This document shows, piece by piece, positions 17,380 through 26,957 of a DNA stretch of 64,000 bases (its first letter is position 1; each line of letters opens with the position of its first letter). Source of the stretch: Desulfobacteraceae bacterium (GTDB lineage: Bacteria; Desulfobacterota; Desulfobacteria; Desulfobacterales; Desulfosarcinaceae); NCBI GenBank assembly GCA_024230435.1, contig JAAERL010000751.1:50919-114918 (forward strand). The letters are read 5' to 3'. The notes under the pieces are model-generated. The model was not told the origin of the DNA and did not search any database. It saw nothing but the letters and a program-made list of their open reading frames with translations. Position numbers and translations under genes: made by a program.

Positions 17380-19626
17380 TCAAAGTATAGTGGCCTGGTA
17401 GGTGGAGATATCCTTAACCGCATGATCGTGTGTGGTATCAAGCTTGTGGAGTGCAAGCTCAGGCCAATTTGGCCGGTGCATGGCCAGGAAAACGTATTCA
17501 AACATGGTTTCAATTAATTGGTCTGCGGCGATTGCAGTCCCGTCTTTTAAGGCGAGACCGGCTTGCTTTTTTTTACTCAGGCGATATTTATAATTTATTA
17601 TTTGAGAAAAAAATTTGATAATTTTTGTATGCTCTAATTTTGATTGGCTTCTTTTGTGATGTTCGCTTTCGAGCTTGGTTTTCATGAGCCGGATTTTCGA
17701 AGCAGTCGCTTTTTTTAAATAATTGCGTTTTTTTTCATCGGGAAAGAAGGTTTGCTGCTCAATGCAGTTCGATAAGGCTTGAGCTATCCGGTCGCTATCT
17801 TTTTTTAACACTTTGATTATAACTGGCACGAATTTTTTTGGCAGGGTAACTTCAACACGCGTGAGTATATCCTGATGTGCGCTAAGAGCTTGCCGAAGCT
17901 CATGGCTGGCGTTGGTCCAGAAAAAGTGGCTCATATTGGCAACATCGGTTTCCAGGTTCTGGCCGGCGGCGTCTATGAGTTCGAGCCGGTTTAAAATTTC
18001 AGGAAAACACCTAGCGGTTTCCGGGAAAAGATTTTTCCCTGTAAAGATTTTAAAAATAATGGCAACAGTGGCATACCAATCCTGTAAATGAAATATGTGT
18101 GCAATATCGTAATAAATTTTTTCTAGAATGTCATTGGTTATTAAATGGGAAGGCGTGGCATATAAGGGGGTGCCTGCCAGCTGGGGTTGGGGAATTTTTT
18201 TACCCAGGCTGTCTTCTATTAAAACGGCGGTTTCCACATCAATCAAGCCTATGGTAAATTTGCTGGTATCATTTAAAAAGACCGGATATTCATCGGGACT
18301 GCCCGCGACAAACAGATTTTCCGGTTTCAGATCGCGCAAGGCCAGTTTTTTTAATCCAATCCAGGCAAGCAGGTTCAGCGTGTTGGAAGCCAGGCTCTCC
18401 AAAGAGGCGCGGCTTTTTCTAAAGTGTGTTTCCTTAATATAACTATTAACGATTTGGCGGTATGTATCCACAGTCTGCTCGTTGTGCTTGATTATTTTAA
18501 TAAAAAAAGCATTGATTTTTTCCAATAGATTTTGTGGCAGACCTTCTTTTGATTCGATGAGCTGTTCTCCGGAAAGATGCACGATAAACCAATGCTTGAT
18601 ACGGAAAGTGGGAATATCGTCTGCAATCGCGGCGTCATCGATGATTTTGCGCAGTATTTTTTCACAGCTGTAATAAATTTCCTGTAATTGATGGCAAACC
18701 GAGCTGGCTTCTTCACTGTAGCGGCAGGCAAATCCATTCTGATCAAAGATCAACTCTGGATTTTGCATGGCTTCATCTGTAAATTTTTCCGGCCTGTTGT
18801 GAAATTCGTCCATTACGGTGCTAAGGAAGAAATGTTTTGCCAGATCCATGAAAAAAACAAAAGACCGGCCAATTTTCAGGTGTTCTTGCAAAAGTGGTCT
18901 AATTGGGAGTTCTTGAACATATTTTTTTTCCAACTCTTGCGGAGATAGCTTGCTGCTTCCCCGAAAGCTGTAAATGGTTTTAAGAATAACAGAAACTTTA
19001 GGGACAATGCATTCAAGGGGTGAAAGCCGGGCGACAACGTCCGCTTCATCAGCTATCTGCCGGTTATACTGGCTAAATTTAAGGATGGGGTTTGAGGGTA
19101 TTTTTACTACCATATGTGAATCGAAAATTACATAAAAGCATTTGCTTCTGCTTCCTCCGCCTTGGCCCAGAAGACCTATTGACATTCTGCGCGAAGTCCA
19201 GTCCCCATCTTTTAAAATACGCATTTCATAAGTTTCATCGGGGCAGGTCTTGCGTTTTTCAATCAGGTAGAGTTCAGTGGGAACTTGAGGGGGCGTTTTA
19301 ATCTGTGTTTTATATAAGTTAAAGAAAAATTTCAGAACTTTTTGCTTATCTGTTAAGCGGGTGTTATTGAATGGAACAATAGTCTGGGTTGGCGCTGATG
19401 AGAAAGGCAGTATTTTTTCATTGTCTATAATTTGCCGGGACAGGGCAGATGGTACTTGCTCTGTTTTTTTTTGTCTTCGTTTTAACATCACAAATATTAA
19501 AATAAGCAATATCAGCACGGGCGTGATAATAATCAGCAAGCAATACAGTCCGGCGGAGGTGGCGCTATCGCCCATATTAATAAAACAAGTTGTAATCAAG
19601 GACTTAATAGTTTCTAAAGCGGACAT
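17380..19626 (-). CDS. Membrane-anchored Ser/Thr protein kinase with atypical DVE motif
   Basis: 748 residues. One membrane segment lies at about 26-48, followed by RRQKK, so the kinase domain should face the cytoplasm. The glycine loop is GLLGQGGGSR (151-160), the ATP lysine sits in VVKIP (175) and the catalytic loop is RDLKPENLF (431-439). The metal-binding DFG is replaced by DVE (463-465), and an activation-segment-like AGTPLYATP follows. About 250 residues separate the lysine and the catalytic loop, far more than usual, implying a large insertion. The C-terminal ~200 residues are helical and unassigned. It lies 83 bases downstream of a gene for a double-FHA protein on the same strand. FHA domains bind phosphothreonine, so a kinase-reader pair is likely. 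Activity is not proven by sequence. Confidence 0.8.
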   Translation of the reverse strand: MSALETIKSLITTCFINMGDSATSAGLYCLLIIITPVLILLILIFVMLKRRQKKTEQVPSALSRQIIDNEKILPFSSAPTQTIVPFNNTRLTDKQKVLKFFFNLYKTQIKTPPQVPTELYLIEKRKTCPDETYEMRILKDGDWTSRRMSIGLLGQGGGSRSKCFYVIFDSHMVVKIPSNPILKFSQYNRQIADEADVVARLSPLECIVPKVSVILKTIYSFRGSSKLSPQELEKKYVQELPIRPLLQEHLKIGRSFVFFMDLAKHFFLSTVMDEFHNRPEKFTDEAMQNPELIFDQNGFACRYSEEASSVCHQLQEIYYSCEKILRKIIDDAAIADDIPTFRIKHWFIVHLSGEQLIESKEGLPQNLLEKINAFFIKIIKHNEQTVDTYRQIVNSYIKETHFRKSRASLESLASNTLNLLAWIGLKKLALRDLKPENLFVAGSPDEYPVFLNDTSKFTIGLIDVETAVLIEDSLGKKIPQPQLAGTPLYATPSHLITNDILEKIYYDIAHIFHLQDWYATVAIIFKIFTGKNLFPETARCFPEILNRLELIDAAGQNLETDVANMSHFFWTNASHELRQALSAHQDILTRVEVTLPKKFVPVIIKVLKKDSDRIAQALSNCIEQQTFFPDEKKRNYLKKATASKIRLMKTKLESEHHKRSQSKLEHTKIIKFFSQIINYKYRLSKKKQAGLALKDGTAIAADQLIETMFEYVFLAMHRPNWPELALHKLDTTHDHAVKDISTYQATIL

Positions 19627-19685
19627 GGCATATATTTGCAGCTTTGCGTGTTTTAATAAAACTTAAAAATTTAAGATTGCAAATT

Positions 19686-19713
19686 CCGGTAATTTATTGC
19701 CGAGAGCAGTCAC
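19686..19713 (-). repeat. Short palindromic repeat D, copy 2, overlapping a stop codon
   Basis: CCGGTAATTTATTGCCGAGA followed by GCAGTCAC, read on the plus strand. On the minus strand it begins GTGACTGCTC, and its TGA is the stop codon of the FHA gene. It fills the spacer between the FHA and kinase genes. Confidence 0.75.
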
Positions 19714-20480
19714 TTTACAGGTTTCACCTGAACTTTAATTTTTACCGGTCCAAGTTCCAGCAGATCATCATGATTCAAAACAGCCGGAGCTCTGACTCTG
19801 CTTCCATTGTGTTTGGGTCTGATCAGCCCATCGGCGAAACGTATATAAAACGTGTCGCTTTGCCTGTAGATGATTGCCCAGGCACTGCCTGTGACCATAC
19901 CCCACATACCATCGATTAAGATATCGGCTTGCGGGTCTTTACCTATAACGATCCGGTTTTTTCCGGACATCTCGATTATACCCTCGCCGCCTTCAAGAAA
20001 TATCAATTCCAGATTGCCGGTGTGTTTTTGTTTTTCGGTTTCACAGTTTTGCCCGGTTTGGTGCTGTTTTGCGGGCGTATCCGGGTCTGCCGGATCTATG
20101 GATTTATCCCTTGCGGTGGTGCTTTTGGCCTTATACGAATTCAGTGTAACTGCTGCATTATTGGGGGTAAACTGTTGACAGTTGACTTTATTTGCCAAAT
20201 CGAGCAATAGGGTGTATTTGCCAATGGTAATTTGATCCTGATCGCGTAAAACGGCCTCAATTTTTGTTTCATTATTTACCAGTAAGCCGTTTTTGCTATC
20301 AAGGTCTTTTACCATAACATCTTGCTTTAGGTTATCGATACGGGCGTGAAATCCGGATACCGTCAGGTCTTCAATGAAAATATCATTTTTTGGATGCCTT
20401 CCAATGGTTAAGCTGCTGTTTTGGTCCAAGGGGTAAACATTGAGAATTTTATCCTTGAATTTTAAAATCAATCTTTGCAC
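19710..20480 (-). CDS. Protein with two FHA domains
   Basis: 256 residues from a GTG at 20480, chosen because AAGGAGAG lies directly upstream; the open frame extends 28 codons further without a better start. The first FHA domain is clear near the N-terminus: LTIGRHPKNDIFIEDLTVSG then FHARI and DLDSKNGLLVNN, all canonical phosphothreonine-binding positions. A polar linker follows (TPAKQHQTGQNCETEKQKH). A second, degenerate FHA-like domain occupies the last ~100 residues (NRIVIGKDPQADILIDG). It is co-oriented with, and directly upstream of, the kinase gene; the two probably form one operon in which this protein is a substrate or reader. Its stop codon lies inside repeat D. Confidence 0.82.
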   Translation of the reverse strand: MQRLILKFKDKILNVYPLDQNSSLTIGRHPKNDIFIEDLTVSGFHARIDNLKQDVMVKDLDSKNGLLVNNETKIEAVLRDQDQITIGKYTLLLDLANKVNCQQFTPNNAAVTLNSYKAKSTTARDKSIDPADPDTPAKQHQTGQNCETEKQKHTGNLELIFLEGGEGIIEMSGKNRIVIGKDPQADILIDGMWGMVTGSAWAIIYRQSDTFYIRFADGLIRPKHNGSRVRAPAVLNHDDLLELGPVKIKVQVKPVK

Positions 20481-20995
20481 GACCTCTCCTTTTAAAAATA
20501 ATGCTTTTTTATTACCTATGGGGCAAGATAAGGCATGCAGGTTTGAAAGATGCAAATCATCCAATATCGCTTGTTCTGATAAGCATTGCCGTTAAATTCG
20601 TTATCAGCCTTGCGTTCATGGCGCAGACAATGAGTATGCGCCCATTGGCGCACTTTGAAAACGGATATGGCCGTGGCGCAATATCGGATGATTTGAATTT
20701 TTCATAATTCTTATTTTTAACAAGATCATCAATTTAATATTAATAGATGTCAGACAGGCGGTGACGGGCAGATGACGGTAATAATAATAAATAACGTCAG
20801 AATTCTTTTCCGGATTGTTGCCGTAGTTTTCTGAAATATATAACCTTTGTGCGGTTTTAGCCATTTTCTTGTTTTTTCCCGTTTGACAGTTTAAGTCGTG
20901 TGCCTTAATTTATGTGAAATTTATGCAATTTTTGGACCAATAAGAGCTTTGCCGGGGAGCAGTTTTCAGATAATTTAGATGATTTTGGAGGAAAA
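20481..20995. other. Divergent intergenic region between the FHA/kinase unit and clpB
   Basis: 515 bases, A+T-rich, no convincing gene. It must hold divergent promoters. The only clear candidate is on the plus strand for clpB (20883-20911). I saw no evident heat-shock (sigma-32) motif. Confidence 0.4.
20883..20911 (+). promoter_or_regulatory. Candidate sigma-70 promoter of clpB
   Basis: TTGACA at 20883-20888 and TAATTT at 20906-20911 with a 17-base spacer. It lies about 85 bases before the clpB ATG. This is motif matching only; no transcript evidence. Confidence 0.45.
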
Positions 20996-23578
20996 ATGCG
21001 CTTCGATAAATTTACCATTAAGTCTCAAGAACTTATTCAAAATGCCCAGGGCCTGGCTTCGCAGTTGAGCCATCAGCAAATTGAGCCGGAGCATCTTTTA
21101 TCGGTTATGGTAAGTGAAAAAGAAGGCGTAGCCGGTACAATGCTCAGAAAACTTGGCGTTTCACCAGGCGAGATTGTTCAGGAGTTGAACCTGGCTTTGG
21201 AGGGCTTGCCAAAAATATCGGGTGTCAGCGATGTGTATCTGTCGCCTGGCGCCAAAACCGTTCTGGATAGCGCTTTTTCTGAAGCCGCTAAAATGAAGGA
21301 TGAGTTTGTCAGCATTGAACATGTGCTTTTAGCTGTGGCGGACGAAAAATCCGGCAAATCCGGCTCTATTCTCAAGAGCTATGGTGTGACCCGTGAGGCG
21401 ATACTAAAGGTGTTAATGCAGATTCGCGGCTCTTTGCGGGTTACCGATCCAAATCCCGAGGAAAAATACCAGGCGCTGGACAAGTTCAGCAGGGATTTGA
21501 CACAGTTGGCGCGGTTGGGAAAGCTGGACCCGGTAATTGGAAGGGACGAGGAGATCCGCCGTATTGTCCAGGTTTTATCCAGGCGGACTAAAAACAATCC
21601 GGTTTTGATCGGTGAGCCGGGTGTAGGTAAAACAGCCATCGTTGAGGGGCTGGCCCAGAGAATCGTTGCCGGAGACGTTTCCGCAACGTTGGAAAACAGG
21701 CGTCTGACCGCCCTGGACATGGGCGCTTTGATTGCGGGGGCAAAATATCGCGGTGAATTCGAAGATCGTCTCAAAGCGGTACTCAAAGAAGTTGAAAAAG
21801 CCGAAGGGCAAGTAATTCTTTTTATCGATGAGTTGCACACCCTGGTGGGGGCGGGAGCATCCGAAGGTGCAATGGACGCTTCGAATATGCTTAAACCAGC
21901 CCTGGCGCGGGGCACGTTGCGTTGCGTGGGAGCGACGACTATTTCAGAATACCGTAAATATATTGAAAAAGACGCGGCCTTTGAGCGCCGGTTTCAACCT
22001 GTTTTGGCCTCCGAACCGACGATTGAAGACACCATATCCATTTTACGCGGTCTGAAAGAAAAATATGAAGTTCATCACGGGGTACGCATCAAAGACTCTG
22101 CAATCGTGGCTGCCGCCGTATTATCCGAACGCTATATTTCCGATCGTTTTCTGCCTGATAAAGCAATTGATCTTATAGATGAATGCGCTTCCAAACTACG
22201 TATTGAAATCGACAGCATGCCGGTGCAAATCGATGAAGTACAGCGTAAAATCACCCAGGCTGAAATTGAGCGCGAGGCATTGAAAAAAGAATCGGATAAT
22301 GACTCCAGGAAGCGTTTGCAAAAACTTGAAAACGATTTGGAAGACTATCGCGCCAGCTTTGCCGGGATGAAAACGCAGTGGGAAGAAGAAAAAGCGTTGA
22401 TACAGCAAATCCGGAGCATCAAAGAACAACAGGAACAAATAGGTACTCAGCAGCAAAAAGCCGAAAGAGAAGGCAATTTGGCCCTGGTGGCCCAGCTTCG
22501 ATACGGGCGCGCCATTGAGCTGCAAAAAAGTTTAGATAAGGCCAAAAGTAATCTGGAAGCCTTCCAAAAAGAGTCTAAGATGTTGAAAGAAGAAGTGGAC
22601 GATGAAGACATTGCCAAAGTCGTCGCTCACTGGACCGGCATCCCGGTTAGCAAAATGCTCGAGAGCGAGCGCGAAAAGCTAATTCACATGGAGCAGCGCC
22701 TGGGACAGCGGGTGATTGGACAACAGATGGCCGTCCGGGCCGTTTGCGATGCGGTTCGCAGGGCGCGTTCCGGTCTTCAGGACCCCAATCGGCCAATTGG
22801 CTCATTTATTTTTATGGGACCGACCGGCGTGGGAAAAACTGAACTCGCCAAGGCCCTGGCCGAATTTATTTTTGACGATGAACAGTCCATGGTACGCATC
22901 GATATGTCCGAGTATATGGAAAAGCATGCGGTTTCAAGACTTATCGGCGCACCTCCCGGATATGTGGGTTACGAAGAAGGCGGTTACCTGACCGAAGCCG
23001 TGCGCCGCAGACCCTATTCGGTGGTGCTTTTCGATGAAATTGAAAAGGCTCACCCGGAAGTCTTCAACGTACTGTTGCAAATTTTAGATGACGGCCGCAT
23101 GACCGACGGCCACGGCAAAACCGTGGATTTCACCAATACCATCGTGATTATGACCTCCAATGTGGGCAGCCGCTTTATCCAGCAAATGGGCGCAATTGAC
23201 CGCGAAAAGATTGAAGTGTGCGTGATGGGGGCCTTGCGGGAGCAGTTTAAACCCGAGTTTCTCAACCGTATTGATGAAACCATCTTTTTTTTGAATCTTA
23301 GCGCCAAAGAGATCAGCGCCATTGTCGATATCCAGATCAAAAGACTGGCCAAACGATTGGACTCCAAGCGCATCCGCATTGAATTGACTGGCGATGCAAA
23401 AAAGCTGCTGGCAGATAAAGGCTATGATCCCGTCTACGGCGCCCGCCCGTTAAAACGGGCCATTCAGCAATTTATCGAAAATCCTCTGGCCATGGAAATA
23501 CTCAAAGGATCCATCCCGGAAGGCTCAACATTAAAAGTCGATGCCGAAAAAGATAGTATGCGCTTTGACATAGGCTAA
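20996..23578 (+). CDS. clpB: ATP-dependent chaperone ClpB
   Basis: 860 residues, the normal ClpB length. The N-terminal Clp repeat domain spans about 1-145. The first AAA+ module has Walker A GEPGVGKT and Walker [16 protein letters not shown]; the coiled-coil middle domain (about 400-525) distinguishes ClpB from ClpA; the second AAA+ module has [17 protein letters not shown] and [16 protein letters not shown]. ClpB extracts and refolds aggregated proteins together with DnaK/DnaJ in the cytosol. A GGAGG site precedes the ATG. The gene is monocistronic; hairpin element A copy 2 begins 43 bases after the stop. Confidence 0.97.
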   Translation: MRFDKFTIKSQELIQNAQGLASQLSHQQIEPEHLLSVMVSEKEGVAGTMLRKLGVSPGEIVQELNLALEGLPKISGVSDVYLSPGAKTVLDSAFSEAAKMKDEFVSIEHVLLAVADEKSGKSGSILKSYGVTREAILKVLMQIRGSLRVTDPNPEEKYQALDKFSRDLTQLARLGKLDPVIGRDEEIRRIVQVLSRRTKNNPVLIGEPGVGKTAIVEGLAQRIVAGDVSATLENRRLTALDMGALIAGAKYRGEFEDRLKAVLKEVEKAEGQVILFIDELHTLVGAGASEGAMDASNMLKPALARGTLRCVGATTISEYRKYIEKDAAFERRFQPVLASEPTIEDTISILRGLKEKYEVHHGVRIKDSAIVAAAVLSERYISDRFLPDKAIDLIDECASKLRIEIDSMPVQIDEVQRKITQAEIEREALKKESDNDSRKRLQKLENDLEDYRASFAGMKTQWEEEKALIQQIRSIKEQQEQIGTQQQKAEREGNLALVAQLRYGRAIELQKSLDKAKSNLEAFQKESKMLKEEVDDEDIAKVVAHWTGIPVSKMLESEREKLIHMEQRLGQRVIGQQMAVRAVCDAVRRARSGLQDPNRPIGSFIFMGPTGVGKTELAKALAEFIFDDEQSMVRIDMSEYMEKHAVSRLIGAPPGYVGYEEGGYLTEAVRRRPYSVVLFDEIEKAHPEVFNVLLQILDDGRMTDGHGKTVDFTNTIVIMTSNVGSRFIQQMGAIDREKIEVCVMGALREQFKPEFLNRIDETIFFLNLSAKEISAIVDIQIKRLAKRLDSKRIRIELTGDAKKLLADKGYDPVYGARPLKRAIQQFIENPLAMEILKGSIPEGSTLKVDAEKDSMRFDIG

Positions 23579-23621
23579 TGCCTGTGTATAAACGGTCGGG
23601 CTTGGTCTTACGGGCATCGAA

Positions 23622-23780
23622 ATAAGCCTACCATCTTGTTTGTCTTGTTTTCCCGTCTTGTGTGTTAAGCCAAGGGTGCGAATACGTTAAGTATGCAAAC
23701 TTTGGCGCGCCTTGAAGACGAAAAAATTTAAGCCCAATATGGTATCTGTTAAGATGCTATATTTTTAGGTAAATCGTCTA
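23622..23780 (-). repeat. Hairpin element A, copy 2 (inverted)
   Basis: Read on the minus strand this copy carries GCGCCAAAG, the loop TTTGCATACTTAACGTATTC and CCTTGGC, plus GATACCATATTGGGCTTA and an eroded distal end. It is the only copy in this window in reverse orientation and lies immediately after clpB. Confidence 0.8.
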
Positions 23781-23837
23781 AAAAGAAAAACACAATACAG
23801 CATAAAGGCCGGATTTATAACCAGATTTGCAAAGAGC

Positions 23838-23914
23838 ATGCTTTGTATATGCTTTGTATATGCTTTGTAAATGCTTTGTATATGCCTTATAAATGCTTTG
23901 TATATGCCTTATGG
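23838..23914 (+). repeat. Tandem array of seven 11-base units
   Basis: Seven successive units of consensus ATGCTTTGTAT, with variants ATGCTTTGTAA, ATGCCTTATAA and ATGCCTTATGG, lie between element A copy 2 and the beta-barrel gene. No replication gene is nearby, so an origin-iteron role is not supported. One possible role is as binding sites for a regulator of the downstream gene. Confidence 0.8.
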
Positions 23915-24203
23915 TAAATGATTTGCGGTAACTTACTGCGGCTATACCCTTGACAAATAAGGGCATATGGCCGCTTATATTCTGTAAAGCATGCTGTGAC
24001 GTGATTTTTTTGGTTTCGAAATATCTTTTTTCTTGATTTATAATTCTTCTTTTAGCATAGTAGCCCTGCTTCGAAGTAATCCTCCAATGGGTTTTGGCGA
24101 ATTCTTAGGTTCGGAGGCCTGTTTCGAAGTTTTGCAAGGTTGTATTCATTTTGTATCTGAGTTGATTGAAATTTTTTTGAACTTATTATGGAGGAGAATA
24201 GAA

Positions 24204-24779
24204 ATGAGAACTGTTAAATTAATTGTAATTTTATTGGCCGTTATGACTGTGTGTTTTTCTGGTAACGCGTTGGCAAAAGATATTGAAAAAGGCACTGTTT
24301 CTGTCGGCGCCGCGTCAAATTTGGGCATATTTAATTATACTTCCGATACTTCCGGTAATTCAGATAATTATACCAAGTACAAGTTTTCCGGTGAAATCGG
24401 ATACTTTGTTTTGAATAATTTTGAAATCGGAACAAAGCTGACCTATAAGGCTAAACACAATGGCGGTGATAAAAAAACCTCTAAATCAATTGCCCCATAT
24501 TTAGGTTACCATTTTTCCGTAAATAAAAATTCCAATATCTATACACTGATTGGATTCGGGGTTGGCAAGTACGAGGATGATTACGGAGATCGTGATTGTT
24601 CTTATTCCTCGAGCTTACTATTCGGTGAAGTTGGATATGAATACTTTTTGACCGATAATGTAACAGTAGGGCCAGCCTTGTATGGTGAACACAAAACATT
24701 AGATTATGATGAAGAACAATGGGATAATAAAGACTTAGATGAAATTAGCGGCCAGATTAAGCTCAAAATTTATTTCTAA
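24204..24779 (+). CDS. Outer-membrane beta-barrel protein (small porin-like)
   Basis: 191 residues from the ATG at 24204, preceded by GGAGGAG. Residues 1-25 form a signal peptide ending GNALA. The mature chain alternates polar and aromatic residues in short strands (YKFSGEIGYFVLNNFEIGTK, YTLIGFGVGKYEDDYG) and ends in phenylalanine (KLKIYF), the usual BAM recognition end. An eight-stranded OmpX/OmpW-like barrel is the likely shape. Function is unknown; such proteins serve as small channels or surface-stability factors. A terminator follows at 24812-24845. Confidence 0.8.
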   Translation: MRTVKLIVILLAVMTVCFSGNALAKDIEKGTVSVGAASNLGIFNYTSDTSGNSDNYTKYKFSGEIGYFVLNNFEIGTKLTYKAKHNGGDKKTSKSIAPYLGYHFSVNKNSNIYTLIGFGVGKYEDDYGDRDCSYSSSLLFGEVGYEYFLTDNVTVGPALYGEHKTLDYDEEQWDNKDLDEISGQIKLKIYF

Positions 24780-24811
24780 GTAATCGTTCTGTGACAATTT
24801 GTTAGAACTTT

Positions 24812-24845
24812 CGGCCATCCGAAGTGTATGGGTGGCCGTTTTTTA
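24812..24845 (+). terminator. Rho-independent terminator after the beta-barrel gene
   Basis: CGGCCATCC pairs with GGGTGGCCG (one G:T-type mismatch) around a short loop and is followed by six T. It lies about 33 bases after the stop codon. Confidence 0.85.
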
Positions 24846-25059
24846 TGCATCACTTCAATAACCCGCAATGGCGTTTTACCGCGCAGCATATCTTTGCATA
24901 TCGTGTAACATTCAGAAATTGATGAACATGCAACCCGCTTCGCTGATTTCAAATTAGCTGCAAACCGGATTTTTTTTCATCCCAATTTACAAAAATTGTT
25001 TGTCAAAGAGCATTTATCTTTAGTAAGCTTCCGTTTACCAGTAATAAGGAATGCCTTTT

Positions 25060-26070
25060 ATGACGATTTCCAATAAAGAGCGGTTACGGCGGTTTTTTAC
25101 TGTGTTTGCAGGCGAAGATCATGTTTTAATCCCCATCAATGCCGACCCGGATGCAATCGCCAGCGCAATGGCTATCAAGCGGTTATTGTGGCGTAAAACC
25201 GCAAGCGTGACCATTTCAAACATAAATAAAATTGAGCGTCCTGATAACCTTGCGATGATACGGTTGATCGGTGTGAACATGATTGCCTTTGAAACTATTG
25301 ATTTGGAACGGTTTAACAGGATTGTGATGGTGGATTCACAACCGGATCACAATGTGCTGTTTAAAGAGCTTAAACCGGATGTCATTATTGACCACCATCC
25401 CATAGGAGAAACCAACCAGGCGTCTTTTTCGGATATTCGTCCAAAATACGGCGCTACAGCCAGTATGCTAGTCGAATACATTCGAGCCGCGGATATCAAA
25501 CCGTCTGATAAACTGGCCACCGGTTTGTATTATGCCATTAAAATCGATACCAGCAATTTCGAGCAAAAAACGGTTATGGAAGACTTGAATGCTTTTCAGT
25601 TCGTATTCAAGCATTGCAATATCGCCCTGGCCCGCCGGATCGAATCCGCTGAAATGCGTTTGGAATTTCTTAAATTTTTCAAGCGAGCTCTAGATGAGAG
25701 GCTGATTCGCAAGGGGCGAGCTTTTGCCCACCTTGGAAATATTGTAAATCCGGATATTTGCGTTCAGATCGCTGATTTTTTTATGCGCATAGAATCTATC
25801 AACTGGTCGATTATTACCGGCATATATCAGGGTAAATTTATTATTATTTTACGCAATGACGGCACACGCAAAGATGCCGGAAAAATTGCCAAGCTTGCCT
25901 TTGGTAAACTGGGCTCAGCCGGTGGCCACAAAAGCGCTGCCAGGGCTGAAATTCCTATCGAGCCCCTTGAACAGATAACCAAAGTCATGGACAGAATGAA
26001 AATATTGCTATGGCTAGTACAACATATTGAACTATTTTTGGACAATAACAAGAATAACAATAAGAAATGA
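25060..26070 (+). CDS. DHH-family phosphoesterase, NrnA-like (nanoRNase / pAp phosphatase)
   Basis: 336 residues from the ATG at 25060, ten bases after AAGGA; an ATG at 25051 touches that site and is less likely. The DHH domain shows INADPDAIASAMA (in place of the usual HxxPDxDA), VMVDSQPDHN and the signature VIIDHHPIG. The DHHA1 domain ends with the substrate-binding GSAGGHKSAARAEIP. Family members degrade short oligoribonucleotides and dephosphorylate pAp; in Desulfobacterota this type is common upstream of other processing genes. The opening HxxPD histidine is replaced by asparagine (INADPD), which could change metal binding. It overlaps the next gene by four bases. Confidence 0.8.
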   Translation: MTISNKERLRRFFTVFAGEDHVLIPINADPDAIASAMAIKRLLWRKTASVTISNINKIERPDNLAMIRLIGVNMIAFETIDLERFNRIVMVDSQPDHNVLFKELKPDVIIDHHPIGETNQASFSDIRPKYGATASMLVEYIRAADIKPSDKLATGLYYAIKIDTSNFEQKTVMEDLNAFQFVFKHCNIALARRIESAEMRLEFLKFFKRALDERLIRKGRAFAHLGNIVNPDICVQIADFFMRIESINWSIITGIYQGKFIIILRNDGTRKDAGKIAKLAFGKLGSAGGHKSAARAEIPIEPLEQITKVMDRMKILLWLVQHIELFLDNNKNNNKK

Positions 26071-26834
26071 AAATTACCATTGTCGGTTCCGGGACCTGTG
26101 TGCCACGTCTGGAGCGAAGCTCCAGCAGCGTTCTTATTGAAAGCGATTCTGTCAAAATTTTACTGGATCTTGGTCTGGGAACCATCCGGAGGCTGCTTGA
26201 GTATGGCGTAACGATTGATGGTTTAACCCATATTTTTTTAAGCCATTTTCACCCCGATCACACTTGTGAGCTGGCGCCGTTGCTTTTTGCCACCAAGTAT
26301 CCCGGTAATTTAAGTCGCATCACGCCGCTGATTTTGGCGGGCGGGCCGGGAATCAACGATTTTTATCACGCGCTGCAGGCTGCTTATGGCGACTGGATTG
26401 TATTGCCCGATGAACAGTTTGCCATTTGTCAGTTAGATCCGATGCGATCTGAAAAAACTAAGTGGGGTGATTTGACAGTTCACGTGAGACCGGTTTCCCA
26501 CCGGCCAGAAAGTCTGGCCATTCGTATTGAAAATAGAGCCGGTAAGTCGGTGGTTTATTCCGGAGATACGGACAAATGTGATGCTCTGGCGGATCTGGCC
26601 CATGAAACCGATCTTTTTATTTGCGAATCAGCCATGCCTGACGAAAAACGCGTTCCAGGGCATCTGACACCGGGTCTTGCCGCTGAAATAGCGAGTAAGG
26701 CCCGTGTTAAACAGTTGGTTTTGACCCACTTATATCCTGCCTGTGACCAGGTTGACATTGCAAAACAAGCCGCCAATGTTTATAAAGGACTAATTATTGT
26801 TGCACAGGATTTGATGTCTTTTCGGCTGGCTTAA
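26067..26834 (+). CDS. MBL-fold metallo-hydrolase, RNase Z-like
   Basis: 255 residues. It begins ITIVGSGTCVPRLERSSSS, the entry strand of RNase Z-type beta-lactamase folds, and carries the zinc motif LSHFHPDHTCEL. Later metal ligands are visible: SHRP (motif III region), YSGDTDKCD (motif IV) and LTHLYP (motif V). Family members act on tRNA 3' ends, cyclic nucleotides or phosphodiesters; the exact substrate cannot be chosen. Translationally coupled (ATGA) to the NrnA-like gene, which suggests shared RNA or nucleotide turnover. Confidence 0.85.
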   Translation: MKITIVGSGTCVPRLERSSSSVLIESDSVKILLDLGLGTIRRLLEYGVTIDGLTHIFLSHFHPDHTCELAPLLFATKYPGNLSRITPLILAGGPGINDFYHALQAAYGDWIVLPDEQFAICQLDPMRSEKTKWGDLTVHVRPVSHRPESLAIRIENRAGKSVVYSGDTDKCDALADLAHETDLFICESAMPDEKRVPGHLTPGLAAEIASKARVKQLVLTHLYPACDQVDIAKQAANVYKGLIIVAQDLMSFRLA

Positions 26835-26957
26835 CGTTTTTCTTGTCAAAACAGTTATCCTTTTTCTAATTCCGAGCAGTTTCAGATTCGATGTGAATTG
26901 TATTGATTTGATGAACTTATATTTGATTCTCATTTACCGTTTCACGATCAGAGCACG

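Noticed and set aside
12844..20480. Anti-phage defence island (TPR, J-domain, kinase, FHA)
   Set aside because: No nuclease, toxin, reverse transcriptase, NTPase of known defence type or integrase accompanies these genes; the grouping is not supported.
17380..20480. Part of a type VI secretion locus (kinase plus FHA)
   Set aside because: No Tss/Hcp/VgrG/ClpV genes are in the window; the ClpB encoded nearby has the normal ClpB middle domain.
23838..23914. Iterons of a replication origin
   Set aside because: No rep/dnaA gene or DnaA boxes nearby; the 11-base units are shorter than typical iterons.
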